Source of the DNA: Xenopus tropicalis
Lineage: Eukaryota > Chordata > Amphibia > Anura > Pipidae
Assembly (NCBI RefSeq): GCF_000004195.4
Contig: NC_030677.2
Coordinates: forward strand, 65,310,222 to 65,374,221
DNA: 64,000 bases
Reading direction: 5' to 3'
This document shows positions 21,592-32,639 of this stretch, in pieces (position 1 is the first letter of the stretch; every line of letters begins with the position of its first letter). Below the pieces are notes generated by a model, which did no database searches, was not told the DNA's origin, and was given only the letters and a program-made list of their open reading frames with translations. The position numbers were made by a program, and so were the translations under genes.

Positions 21592-22480
21592 TTAAAGGGC
21601 AATATACACCAGTGTTTAACATGGATCTATTGTAAAAACTCAGTGTTGCCTATTTAAAAATGATCTATGGGTTTTATTTGCTTTAAAGTGTGCAGACCAG
21701 TGAAATGTGCAACAATTTCATTCTACACTTAAGACAACTACTTTGGTTCTTGAGAATATATTTAATACGATACTGTATAATAAACATTAGCAGTTAGAGT
21801 AGAGGCTAATGGCACACCAGGCATCACCCCAGAGATATTTCCACTGGGGAAGAAACACGCCACCTTCCTGGCTGCTCACCATTGATTTAAATAGCATGTC
21901 ACCATGCATATAGGCAGATTTCAGCCCAAGCATTAAAAATAGTTTATTTTGGGACAAATTTGTCTGTATATTTGGTGACAAGCAGTTTGCCATAAAAATC
22001 AATAGCAGAATCAAGGGCAGGCATTCCTCTACCAGTGTGTCATAAGCCTGTTTAGAGGGATGAAATTCATATAGAACTTTTTACCTTTTTTTCAATCCTC
22101 TACTGCTTCCAGGAGACAGAAGTAAGTACTGTGGCACATGGGGATTTTTACCACCAGGGTATTCTGTGTGGGGGGGCATAAAGCCCCCCAAATTGCCCGT
22201 CATTGCTACCCATAGTATGTTCTTGGCATACACTGTGATGACAGGCAGCCTCTGCTCTGAAATTTTTGTTTCATCATTTTTAAGTGGAGGCCTGTTTGCT
22301 GTGGACAGGTATATAAAATATGTTACTGTGTGCCATAGATGTAAAGGTAAATAGAAAACAATGATCAGTTAGCACTTTATATTAAACATATAGAATGTAT
22401 TAAGTTAAAAAAGCAGAACATGTTCACTACAAGTCCTGTTTAAGCCTCATGTTAAACCTAGGTGTATATTGTCCCTTTAA
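21592..22480. mobile_element. T2-type (TTAA) element inside the ankrd50 3'UTR
   Basis: Left end TTAAAGGGCAATATACACCA... and right end ...GGTGTATATTGTCCCTTTAA form an inverted pair of about 33 bp that continues into GTTTAACATG on each side. TTAA occurs at both ends, 889 bp apart. TTAAAGGR termini fit the T2 class. No transposase is visible; the interior ORFs are short. Confidence 0.75.
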
Positions 22481-24320
22481 AGTAAAACTTGTATAGCATA
22501 GGACATGCTAAAGCGGTCCAATATATTTTCATATGTTGTTTCAGTTCACAAATCAATGCCACTCTGTTTTTCGCACATACCCAACCCTAATAGTTAAATT
22601 CAAGAAAGAGAAAAGAAGAGAAGCTATAGGCAAGTTTAGACTTTCAGTACAAACAAAAAGAAGGTCAATGCAGTAAATGTGTGCAAAAAACTGTGACTGT
22701 ACATTCTGCACAGAGAAAAAATATTTAAAAGCCTACATTGCACCTGCTGCAGTTTGTGTCCTGCATCAACCCTTTTTCACAATATGTTATATTCCTATAG
22801 TTATAGCTTCAATTTAAAATGTATTGTACACAAGAATGCACTTTGAAACTGCAGGCTTATGCCCTTTCCCCTTTCCCTGCCCCTAGTATTCATGGTGCAA
22901 ATCAAATTGTTCAGAAATCTATGTGCCCTGCAGAAACCTGTGTGTTTTTTTTCTTAATCTATTATTACTCATCCACTTCCACAATGCAAAATGTGGATTG
23001 TATTTGAAAATCCCAACTGGCTTCAGCCTTTTCTGTCTTCGGTATTTTCACTTTTTTGTATTATATTATATTGTTAAGCCAAACCCCTTTACATTGCTCA
23101 GCGCACAGACATTGACCCAAACTGGAGTTGAATGTATTAATGCTCAACTTTTCTAGAAGCATATTTATCCATCACTGAAGAGCTCAGTGTTATATATTTC
23201 CGGTGTGGTTACCAGTAATTATTTAATTAGACTTTGTATCTTGTTATGTTGTCTTTGTCCTATTATGAGAAGAATAATTCTGTAGTCTGCCTGTTGTGTC
23301 AAACATTGTACAAACATGACCTGAAATGGCTGTGGATCCTTAAAATTTGTTGTAGAAAAGTTAATACCATGTATTTATTTTCCATGCAAAGCACTAGAAG
23401 AAGTCAATGCAGCCTCTGCTGAGGAATCTTGTCATGTTAAAAAGGTGGTGAATTTCTTGTCCCCGTGGGACATATACTTAAATACATTACGAAGTTCTTA
23501 AAGAGCCTTAAGAATGCTAACTGCTAGTTAAATGATATGTTACATAATATGAAAGAGAGAGTACGATTTGTTTAGTCGTACTGTTTAGTGACAGATCTCT
23601 GATTTAAGTGCTTTCTCCCCCCCCCCCCCTGTTTTTTTTATAAATAGTAAAAATAATCTCCACAGCTGCCATTTCTACTGATAGGTTATATCGGGATATT
23701 TATTTATTTTGATTTTCGTGTAAAATGCACCTTGTGTTTTGTGGATGTCCAGTTGCACAAGAGAGAATTTTTTCATTCCCATTTCATAGCTTTTAAGTAC
23801 CAATGTGTGAATTTTTATTTCAAATGCAGAGTGAAATGGGCAAATATTTTTTTATAACAACAAATAAGTTGTTTTTCATTTTTGAAAAGATACCAGTTCA
23901 TATTAACTGGCCCTTTTGTTTTCTTCTCTCTCCATTCACAAACCACTACCATTATTTTGAGCAACTGCAATAATAAAGTTGTTTCAGCAAAACGTGGATA
24001 AAAAACAGTTCTGAATATTTCGACCCAAGTGCATGATTGCTGGTAATAGCATTTGTTCATTGATTGTTTGATATTGTTCTACTTCATACAGTGTTCATCA
24101 TTTATTTGTAAAATGACATTTTCTCAATCACTTACTCTGCTATGCAAATGTATTTTGCTCTGAACATAACATCCTCAATAATAACTTTTCATTTGTTTTT
24201 TTCTGTTTTTGTTTTTCTTATTGTAAATAGCCAATGTAAATTGAATTAAACATTGTAAATTTTTTATTTTATTCCTTGTATTATATTCAGCACAGGGCTC
24301 CTATGTATATTAAAGTGCAT

Positions 24321-24326
24321 AATAAA
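24321..24326 (+). promoter_or_regulatory. ankrd50: distal polyadenylation signal of ankrd50
   Basis: AATAAA in GTGCATAATAAATAT, followed at about 15-20 nt by TTTGCTTTTCATCAG and then T-rich sequence. It is the last good signal before the sequence changes to intergenic character. Confidence 0.6.
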
Positions 24327-24345
24327 TATATTTGCTTTTCATCAG

Positions 24346-24970
24346 TTATCTTGTCTTTTATTATTGTTTTTATTTAATCTTATCTACTTCGAGTTGTAAT
24401 TTAGCAAATATATAAAAAGTAGTGTTCATTAAGTTAAGTGCTGCAAACAATTTGTTTAGATGCATATACAATGTAATTTGTAATATATACACATATATAC
24501 ACCAAGAAAAAATATACATACTCTTGTTTTCTTTTCCAAAAATGTTTTCAATGTTTCAGTTCATGGTCTAAAACCTTTTTCAAGATGCTTTGCCATACTA
24601 GCTTACAAAATAATGTTACAAGATTTAAAATGTTTGCATACACCATCTACCCATAACAAGGTCCAGTATCATGACATTACTTTCCCTTGGTCACAAGATA
24701 CACCAACCCGGTAGCTTGTGACAAAGGAAAAGCATGCCACAAATAGACATCAAAATGCCACAAATTCAAGCACAGTTATTAGGTTATCTATAAACAAATG
24801 GTCCCTCAAAGGGAAATTATTGCATATTAAGAAAACAACTAAATGAACAATATTCATTCAGGCCCCTAGGTGCTAGGGTAAGCAATATTCTGATCCAAAA
24901 AGTATCTCCACTGTAGAAGGAGAGATGATCCATCACATCATCCCCCCAAGGCATTGGAATATGATCTATA
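24346..24970. other. intergenic, no recognised feature
   Basis: AT-rich sequence directly downstream of ankrd50. I see no gene or clear repeat. Confidence 0.5.
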
Positions 24971-25028
24971 GCAGGGTTCCCAAAACTTTCCTACTCGTGA
25001 GCCACAGTCAAATGTAAATGAATTCGAC
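24971..25028. repeat. fragment of CAGGGNTCCCAAACTT repeat interrupted by an hAT element
   Basis: CAGGGTTCCCAAAACTTTCC and GTGAGCCACAGTCAAA resemble the sequence at 39567-39612 (CAGGGATCCCAACCTTTTTT, GAGCCACATTCA). The hAT element follows at 25029. Confidence 0.4.
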
Positions 25029-25772
25029 CAGTGCTGTCCGACTTCTGTGGTACCGAGGGACGGAATTTTTTTGGCCTACGTGGTGGAGGGCTGATAATGG
25101 AAGCCAGTTTTGACCACTCCTCTTTTTTAAAACCACACCCATGTTATCACAAGAGCTTTTAAGACCATACCCACATTAATGGTGGTAGCACAGCAAAAAC
25201 CCATTCATTCATTCATTCACATCTTAGGGACAATATAATGACTATTTCCAAACAGACTCCCAGAACAAACCCCTGCCAGGTTCACCTACCACAGGCAGCA
25301 TAGGGCAGGTAGAGTATGGCGCACACACAGGCAGCATAGGGCAGGTAGAGTATGGCACACACAGGCAGCATTGGGCAGAAAGTTTACTGCCTGTGTGTGT
25401 CATATGCTGCCTGCCCTACCCTGCCTGTGTGTGCGCCATACTCTCTCTGCCCCACCTGCCTATGGCACACACACGCAGCATACAGTGACACAATGCTGGC
25501 ACTGCTCCTTCAGTCTGAGGTGTGAACAGGTGAACAATGTGGGTGCTTACAGTCTGAGCCTGAGGTGTGAACAATGGAGGGATTAAAAAGGTGTAAATAG
25601 TACAGGGGATTACATGTTCAAACAATACAGGGGTTTTCAGCCCGAATCTGAGGTGTGAACCATGCAGGGGGTCAGTTAATCTCTGTCCTGATACCATTTA
25701 AGCTTACACAAAGGTAAGCAGTCACAGCAGCCAGACAGGTGGGGGTCGCAGGCTGCCAGTTGGTCAGCACTG
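25029..25772. mobile_element. non-autonomous hAT element (CAGTGCTGTCC), copy 1
   Basis: Termini CAGTGCTGTCCGACTTCTG and TTGGTCAGCACTG are inverted. Flanking octamers AATTCGAC and TATTAGAC match at 6 of 8 positions. The interior has GTGTGAACA and GCAGCATAGGGCAGGTAGAG minisatellite words in both orientations and no transposase. The homologue is at 28147-29220. Confidence 0.75.
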
Positions 25773-25933
25773 TATTAGACTTAATAGTCTTTTGTGGGAG
25801 GTGGGGGAGGGATTTGTGCCAAAGTCAGTTGTTTTTTTAGATTTTACTTGTGCTGGAATCAGTTATTCTTAGTTACATCTTTATTACATCTGCTAGGAAT
25901 GTGGGCTTCCCCCAAAACATATATTACATCTAA

Positions 25934-26260
25934 AGGTGGCCATACACGAACAGATTTAAGATGCCGATTTGTGTCCTTAGACTGACTTGGCACCTTATCT
26001 GCCTGTGTATGGGGCCTTTTGGCAGGCCTTCCCAACTATCTGGCCAAAATTAAAATGTGCAGGCTTGATTTTTGTGTTGGATCTAGAACCGCTATGCTCA
26101 TTGATGCAGGCTTTGCTTCAAAATTTCGTATTCCCTTTATTGTAATTCGATCATTTGGCCCTAACGCGATATTGCCCACCCAAGGTGGCCATATCGGGTG
26201 AAAGATTTGCTTGCTTGGTGACTGCTCCAAACAAGCGAATCTTACTTTGTATGCCCATCT
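25934..26260. mobile_element. PIF/Harbinger-like MITE (GGCCATACACG family), copy 3
   Basis: Left end AGGTGGCCATACACGAAC after TAA (25931-25933); right end TGTATGCCCATCT before TTA (26261-26263). The inner palindrome includes CGATATTGCCCACC and GGTGGCCATATCGGG. Confidence 0.6.
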
Positions 26261-26476
26261 TTACTGTCAATGAAAATCTGATACCTGACTCCTGCACAGG
26301 CCTCTGCACTCCTTTTTTTTTTTTTTTTTTTAATGTTTTTATTGAGATTTTTTACATATACATTGTACATACATTCTGTTTGTTTTATGCCATTTTTTTT
26401 TTTTCCTTCCCTTTAATAAAGTCATTTGTTTATTTTACAGCATGCTTTATTCATGGATCACACGTGCGTACATATA

Positions 26477-26857
26477 CACTCACCTAAAGGATTATTAGGA
26501 ACACCATACTAATACCCTTCTCTGACCTCTAGCCCACAGGACTGCCGCATACTGGATGTTTTTCCCTTTTCACACCATTCTTTGTAAACCCTAGAAATGG
26601 TTGTGCATGAAAATCCCAGTAACTGAGCAGATTGTGAAATACTCAGACCGGCCCGTCTGGCACGGACAACCATGCCACGCTCAAAATTGCTTAAATCACC
26701 TTTCTTTCCCATTCTGACATTCAGTTTGGAGTTCAGGAGATTGTCTTGACCAGGACCACACCCCTAAATGCATTGAAGCAACTGCCATGTGATTGGTTGA
26801 TTAGATAATTGCATTAATGAGAAATTGAACAGGTGTTCCTAATAAACCTTTAGGTGA

Positions 26858-26859
<2 letters not shown>
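26477..26859 (-). mobile_element. deletion derivative of a Tc1-like transposon
   Basis: Inverted termini CACTCACCTAAAGGATTATT (left) and the complement ending CCTTTAGGTGAGT (right), flanked by TA. About 383 bp remains of an element normally over 1 kb. The transposase amino-terminal coding region survives on the minus strand, while the middle and the DDE catalytic core are missing. The right side runs into a TA microsatellite. Confidence 0.85.
26509..26712 (-). pseudogene. Tc1-like transposase, N-terminal helix-turn-helix remnant
   Basis: Starts MGKKGDLSNFERGMVVRARR at 26712 and continues AGLSISQSAQLLGFSCTTIS, a paired-like helix-turn-helix of Tc1 transposases with no internal stop. It ends after 67 codons near the left inverted terminus. 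The full-length protein is about 340 residues, so about four-fifths is deleted. It could at most make a DNA-binding fragment; expression is unknown. Confidence 0.8.

Positions 26860-26910
<51 letters not shown>
26859..26910. repeat. (TA)n microsatellite
   Basis: About 25 TA units directly abut the right terminus of the Tc1-like element, whose target is TA. Confidence 0.95.
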
Positions 26911-26913
<3 letters not shown>

Positions 26914-27997
26914 TCTTACTACTGTAACCTATCCTTGCTGCCAATTGATATCTGAATAATATACATTTCAGGCAAAAAAATAAATAAAATAAAATCTTAG
27001 CTGAGGTCTGTATGTGGCCTGTAACTGATGACCCTGGGGCATACCAGGATGGGGTATAGTAAGGGGCTAGTTAAGGTAATGAGAAGTCAGCAAGCCAGAT
27101 AACAGCAATCACAATAGGTGGTTCAAGCCTGTGACACGCTCCTAGAAACTCCTACACAATCACCTGCCAGTGTAAAATTTAATAAAAAAAATGTAACCAT
27201 TGAATGAAAAATGTATTAGAAGACATCTCATATAAAATGTTTGTTTTAACTGTTATTGCACTGCTTTTCTCACAGTCACAGATAAAGTGACCCAGATTGC
27301 TTTACATTTGCATGTTTCTGTACTGTTTTGGCTATGTGGTGAACCAGACTTGCTTGCTGTACTTTGTATAAATTGCACATTTTTGGCATTTATTTCACAT
27401 TTTATTGTGGTGTCCCAGCTGAGTTAAAATTCTTTCTCGCTTGGATAGCAGAGCCAAAGTTTCATAAGAGTATTTGAGTGTATTCTAATGTTTAAGGAGC
27501 TCGGATTTGAAGGTTTTCTAACATTATACAAAACAGCATGATTTTCAAGTCGGAAAATCATCAGTTTGCAAAAATGTTGGCCTTTCAGGGTAGTTTACGT
27601 TAAAATTAACTTTTAGCATGATATAAACAGTAGTATTTAAGATTTTTAAAAAATATACCTTTTTATTTACTTTTTTTTGTAGCTCTTGGAATTTCAACAG
27701 CTATCACATTTTTAGGGGTTGTTACCATAGCACCCATACTTTATTTGCTTTATTGACAATTTTGGAACATTTTGTGTTTAGCATTTTACAGGCATTTCCT
27801 TGGGGGGAATTTTGTTTACGTAGAAAAACTGGCAAAAATGTTTTCACGATCAAAGTTTTCTAGATCTTTTTTTATTTTTTTGATCAAAATTATGGGACTC
27901 AAAAAAGTAAAAAAAAAAAAATCTATTTTAACATTATAAAAATAAACATAGCAATATTTTTTAAGTATCAAACTCAGGACACTTGTCATAATTAAGA
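26911..27997. other. intergenic, mostly unrecognised
   Basis: AT-rich without coding signal. At about 27590-27650 TTAACTTTTAGCATGATATA resembles the interior of the T2-type element seen at 29785-30147, but no ends are present. Confidence 0.4.
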
Positions 27998-28146
27998 AGC
28001 AATGTTCTTTGCATTATTTATCTTGCAATGTGCGATTTTCTTGCCTTATTTCCCGCCGTGCACGATATATTTCGCTGCGTGCGATATTATCACACAATAT
28101 TACGCACGTAATTTCCCTGAAAACTGGAGGCTGCATTACTCTAGGG

Positions 28147-29220
28147 CAGTGCTGTCCAACTTCTGCGGTGCCGAGGGCCGGAATTTCTCTAGCATACATG
28201 GTGGAGGGCCGCTAATGGAAGCCAGTTTTGGCCACTCCCCTTTTTGAACCACACCCACTTCAAACCACACCCATTTTATCACAATGGTGGTAGTGCAGCA
28301 AAAACCCAAATGCTTGGTCCTCACTGCGGGGATATCAACAGTTATTCATATATGAAAGAATTATATTATGTCATATTAAGACACACCCTTAAATCCATAT
28401 GCCTCCTCCTCCCCTGTGGATAGCACAGCAACCCCCAGCAACATAATTACACACCTTAGGGACCATTTAATGGCTGTTTCCAACTACTAACAAACTCCCA
28501 GAACAAACCCCTTCCAGGTTCACCTCTTACATGCAGCATAGGACAGGCAGAGTATGGCACACACAGGCAGAACTCTGCCTCCCTTATGCTGCCTGTGTGT
28601 GCCATACTCTGCCTGCCCTATGCTGCCTGTGTGTGCCATACTCTGCCTGCCCTTAGCTGTCTGTGTGTGCCATACTCTGCCTGCCCTTAGCTGTCTGTGT
28701 GTGCCATACTCTGCCTACCCTATGCTGCCTGTGTGTTCCATACCCTCCCTGCCCTATGCTGCCTACGTGCCATACTATGCCTGCCCTATGCTCTCTGTGT
28801 GTTCCATACCCTCCCTGCCCTATACTGCCTATGTGCCATACTTTGCCTACCCTATGCTGTCTGTGTGTGCCATATACACAGGCAGCATAGTCCAGGCAGT
28901 ACATACAATGTCTGAGGTGTGAACAGGTGAACAATGTGGATGATTACAGCCTGAGCCTGAGGTGTGAACACTGCAGGGGGTGAACAATGCAGAAACTAAA
29001 AGGTGTGAAAAACACAGGGGATTACATGTTTAAACAATACAGGGGGACTACAGCCTGAATTTGAGATGAGAACTATGCAGGGGGCCAGTTAATCTCAATA
29101 CTGATACCATTTCAATCTTACACAAAGGTAAACCATCAAAGCAGCCAGACAGGTGGGGGGCCACACAGAGGGGGGTTGAGGGCCGCATGTGGCCCGTGGG
29201 CCGCCAGTTGGACAGCACTG
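28147..29220. mobile_element. non-autonomous hAT element with 8-bp duplication, copy 2
   Basis: 1074 bp bounded by CAGTGCTGTCCAACTTCTG and its complement ending GTTGGACAGCACTG. It is flanked by identical CTCTAGGG octamers (28139-28146 and 29221-29228). The second copy of the host repeat has this octamer once (37339-37346). An 8-bp target and CAGTG...CACTG ends identify the hAT superfamily. No transposase is visible. Confidence 0.92.
28560..28885. repeat. minisatellite inside the hAT element (about 30-34 bp units)
   Basis: About ten variant units of TGCCTGCCCTATGCTGCCTG followed by TGTGTGCCATACTC. Open frames across it, including a Cys/Leu/Pro-rich one, are just the repeat read in three frames. 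Shorter matching tracts occur in copy 1 (about 25290-25460). Confidence 0.85.
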
Positions 29221-29784
29221 CTCTAGGGCAATCACATAGCTGGAAAAATCCCACTGCAAACTCCATGTTGTGTTGCCAAAAACTCACAAACCTCAATGTT
29301 CTTTAAGTACCGCCTGCCCCAAGTAGGTGTTAATATTCGCACAGATTAAAGCGATATTTTGCGTGTTTAATGCTTCATTTGTGTTTGTGAATCATGCGTT
29401 AGTACAATTTCTATTCACTAATAACGCAATGCAATAGAAATAACGCTTAGTGATGATGCGTTTTTTTCGCATGCAATATGCGTCTTAACGTATGCGAAAT
29501 GCCTTTGATGAATCGGTACTTGTTTATCACATGCTTTTTAACGCAAAAAAAGCATGCGATAATCGCTATCGACCTTTCGTGAATCGGCCCCTCAGAGCCG
29601 TACATCAGAAATCATCATGCGATTAACCACTAAAGCTCCACAAAAGTACCCATGTAGATGAATTCAGAATTGGTACAAATTTCTTTCTACTCCCAAACTA
29701 TAAAGTTTTGGTACCATTAACAGGTTTCAATAAATCTTTTGAAAATGTACTTAAAATGTTCACTTTTATGTCCCGCGGGTCTTA

Positions 29785-30147
29785 TAATACAGAGGTAAAA
29801 CATCTTACATATGAGTATCCAGTGACTTTTTGTCAGTAGCTATCTGATTGCTAGGGTCCAATTTAACCTAGCAACCAGGCAGTGGTTTGAAGGAGAGACT
29901 GGAATATGAATAGATAGAAAGATAAGTATTAAAAAGAAACAACAACAATAAAACTGTAGCCTCACAGAGCATAGTTTTTTGGCTGCTGGGGTCAGTGACC
30001 CCCATTTAAAAGCTGCAAGGATTCAGAAAAGGAAGGCAAATAACTTAACTATAATAAATAAAAAATGAAGACCAACTGAAAAGTTGTTAAGAAAAGGCCA
30101 TTCTGTATTATACTACAAGTTTACCTGAAGTTGAACCACCCCTTTAA
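29785..30147 (-). mobile_element. T2-type element (TTAAAGGGGTGGTTCAAC family), minus orientation
   Basis: Ends GTTGAACCACCCCTTTAA at 30146. The interior contains GGGGTCAGTGACCCCCATTT, GAGCCTCACAG in complement and CCTAGCAACCAG, words I associate with a common Xenopus repeat. The distal end is decayed. Confidence 0.65.
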
Positions 30148-30420
30148 GTACTAAGGTCTGCCCTCTGGCTCACATTTGGCACTGTCCTCATACACAAACC
30201 AAGGGCACACATACGTGCTAGGTTACATGAGTCAATGGACAGAGCGCTGTCTTTTACTCGCAAGCTTTTTTCTTATTACAGTTAGAGCTGCATCATTTCC
30301 TGCCAGGTTAACATCCAATAAAACCAATAGAAATAATATATCCCACAGTGACAGTGGTAGGCAACATCACATTGGGCAGTAATATATGTGTTATTAGCTC
30401 ATATCCCTAAGCTGGCCAAT
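30148..30420. repeat. interior of TTAAAGGAAAACTA family
   Basis: AAGTACTAAGGTCTGCCC, CACAAACCAAGGGC and TTTTACTCGCAAGCTTTTTTC match the middle of 31614-32046. No termini are seen. Confidence 0.55.
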
Positions 30421-30743
30421 CCCAGCCCAGCTGTGCTTGCCACAGCCGACACTTCAACATGGCTTTAGGTTCCTTGGAGCAGAGGACTTGTTGGATCAGT
30501 CATGCTTGACTGGGCCTGGTGCCATCCTTAGTAGGTAGGCTGGTGATTTGTTTTATAGATAAAATATTCACGTCTCTACTTTCATATAATATAGGAAAGG
30601 CAGCAGCCAGCTAAAAATAAAAGCTTTTACAGGACTGTAACATAAGTCAATAATACCTTTGTAGGAGCTAAGTATAACAAAACAACAAGGATATAATTAT
30701 GTACCTTTTTATATATTTGTTAGACAAATACAAGTTGGACAAT

Positions 30744-31150
30744 TTAAAGGAGAAGGAAAGTCAATTTGACATTTTACTGCCAATAGATTTATTCTGCAGA
30801 AAGCATTACCATACCTGAGCTTTAGAAGCTTTCTCCATTTACTTAAGATAGCAGCTGCCATTTTAAGTAGCTTCCTTCCTGCTGTCTAGCCCTTATAGCT
30901 CAGATCTCACATTCCTAAGGGGGAGGGAGCAGGAGAGGGGAGAGAGGAGAGAACTGTGCAGACTCTGGCCATGGGAATTAAGGATCTGAGAGAGGAAGTC
31001 AGACACTGGAACATCATATTTACAAAAAGAGAGACACGGAATCCTGTGTGTAGAGAAGTCAGTGCAGCGTTTCTGTGAGTGCTTATGGCTGTATTTACAT
31101 AGACCTTTCTGATAAAGCTTACTTAGTTTTTACCTTTCTTTCTCCTTTAA
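30744..31150. mobile_element. T2-type element (TTAAAGGAGAAGGAAAG)
   Basis: 407 bp, start TTAAAGGAGAAGGAAAGTCA and end TTTACCTTTCTTTCTCCTTTAA region inverted, TTAA at both ends. The interior is non-coding. Confidence 0.85.
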
Positions 31151-31613
31151 CATTGTTATAATGGCTCTTAAAGAAAGGATGTAATATTACTTCTACAATA
31201 CTGTAGTGTTAATGATGCAACACAATTTTTGTGACACAAAATGAAAATGATGATATGTGCATGGTGCAATGAGTAGGAAATAAGTTATGTTTAAACATTT
31301 ATTTACAATACTTGCTTCCATATGCAAGAAATGTACTTCTTGGTACTTGTGTAACCTTCCTTTTATTAGTGATTTTTTTTTTTTTTTTTTAATGTTTCAA
31401 ATGTATGGAAACTCCACTGAAAGACCTGCTTATACTACTTAGAGCTATGCACTAGCAGTAATTTAGTGGCCCATTGTACCACTAGTCTATATAACTCACT
31501 GCAGCACCACACCAGCTGTGGTACAGGTAGAATAACTTTGAACTTATTATAATTATGATAGTTGATGTATCAGCTTATGGGATCTCAGAAACATCATGTC
31601 AGGAAAGTTAATT

Positions 31614-32046
31614 TTAAAGGAAAACTATACTTCTAACTTTGCACTTAAAACAATCCATATGTAAAACACTGTTTCATATAAATAACACCTGCTCACAAAA
31701 AATGTTATAGTAGTATGTGCCATTGGATAATGCCATTTAGAAAAATGTTCCATTTTAAGTACTAAGATCTGCCCCTTTGGTTCCTACGATTCACAGTGCA
31801 CATAAACCAAGGGCCCACGTAGATGTTACGACACATCAGCCAATGGACAGACAGAGTTCTGTCTTTTACTCCCACACTACTTCCCATTACAGTTAGAGCT
31901 GCATTATTTCCTGTCATGTGATCTCTGATGTAGCACACAGCCCATCACAAAATAAGGGATATGTTAATGGAAAATATCTATTGAAATGTATCTGCAAGAT
32001 TGATAAGATCCTTCTTCACTTAAAATAAATTTTTGCTGGTTAATTG
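31614..32046. mobile_element. T2-type element (TTAAAGGAAAACTA family), copy 2, right end lost
   Basis: Starts TTAAAGGAAAACTATACTTC and shares its interior with 20297-20741 up to TTTGCTGGTTAA. The terminal inverted repeat on the right is missing. Confidence 0.65.
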
Positions 32047-32251
32047 ATGGTAACTAAACTGCATAACTCTATATTGCTGGCAAAACAAAAACATGAAGCT
32101 CTGAAACATTGCCTGTTTTTTTGTATGTGTTTTAACAATAAAGCATTGGGAGTGGAGGACTTTTTTGGTGATTTCTTTTTATGTGAGCCAGTAGCAAGGG
32201 GCAAAGTCTTTTGCACCCATACTTTTCAGCAGTGCCACTTATTTTTGATGT

Positions 32252-32286
<35 letters not shown>

Positions 32287-32288
<2 letters not shown>

Positions 32289-32612
32289 TATGGGATCCCT
32301 TATCCGGAAACCCGTTATCCAGAAAGCTCCGAATTACGGAAAGCCCATCTCCCATAGACTCCATTTTAATCAAATAATTCAGATTTTTAAAATTGATTTC
32401 CTTTTTCTCTGTAAAAATAAAACAATGCTTTGTATTTGATCCAAATTAAGATATAAATAATCCTTACTGAATGCAAAACAATCCTACTGGGTTTAATTAA
32501 TGTTTTATTGTTTTTTTAGTAGACTTAAGGTATGAAGATCCAAATTACGGAAAGACCCCTTATCCGGAATACCCTTGGTCCCGAGCATTCTGGATAACGG
32601 GTCCTATACCTG
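32287..32612. mobile_element. GGTATGGGATC element, copy B, within a TA microsatellite
   Basis: Left GGTATGGGATCCCTTATCCG and right GGATAACGGGTCCTATACCTG are inverted. Both flanks are (TA)n (32258-32286 and 32613-32638), consistent with insertion at a TA target. Confidence 0.85.
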
Positions 32613-32639
32613 TATATATATATATATATATATATATAT

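Larger units (their letters stand above)
21396..24345 (+). other. ankrd50: terminal 3'UTR exon of ankrd50
   Basis: Opens at acceptor TTTTCCCCAG|GTTTCAG and is entirely non-coding. AATAAA signals occur at 21580, 23972 and 24321. The last is followed by T/GT-rich sequence, so cleavage near 24340-24345 is most likely for the long form. TGTAAATA at 24222-24229 matches the Pumilio recognition element. The exon contains a TTAA-flanked element (21592-22480). Exon boundaries are inferred from splice signals, not transcripts. Confidence 0.65.
27998..29592. mobile_element. GCG-rich palindromic repeat, copy 1, interrupted by hAT element
   Basis: Shares long stretches with 37133-37695: TTCTTTGNNTTAT, CTGGAGGCTGCAT, CTCTAGGG, AAGTACCGCCTGCCCCAAGT and the end GTGAATCGGCCCC. 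The interior is rich in GCATGCGATAA words on both strands, and it is split at 28147 by a 1074-bp insertion. The terminal ATCGGCCCC resembles the GGGGC-ended Harbinger-like MITEs. Confidence 0.65.

Noticed and set aside
28554..28934. Cys/Leu/Pro-rich frame of 122 codons and antisense frame of 93 codons
   Set aside because: Translations of the hAT-internal minisatellite; all frames are open because the unit lacks stops.
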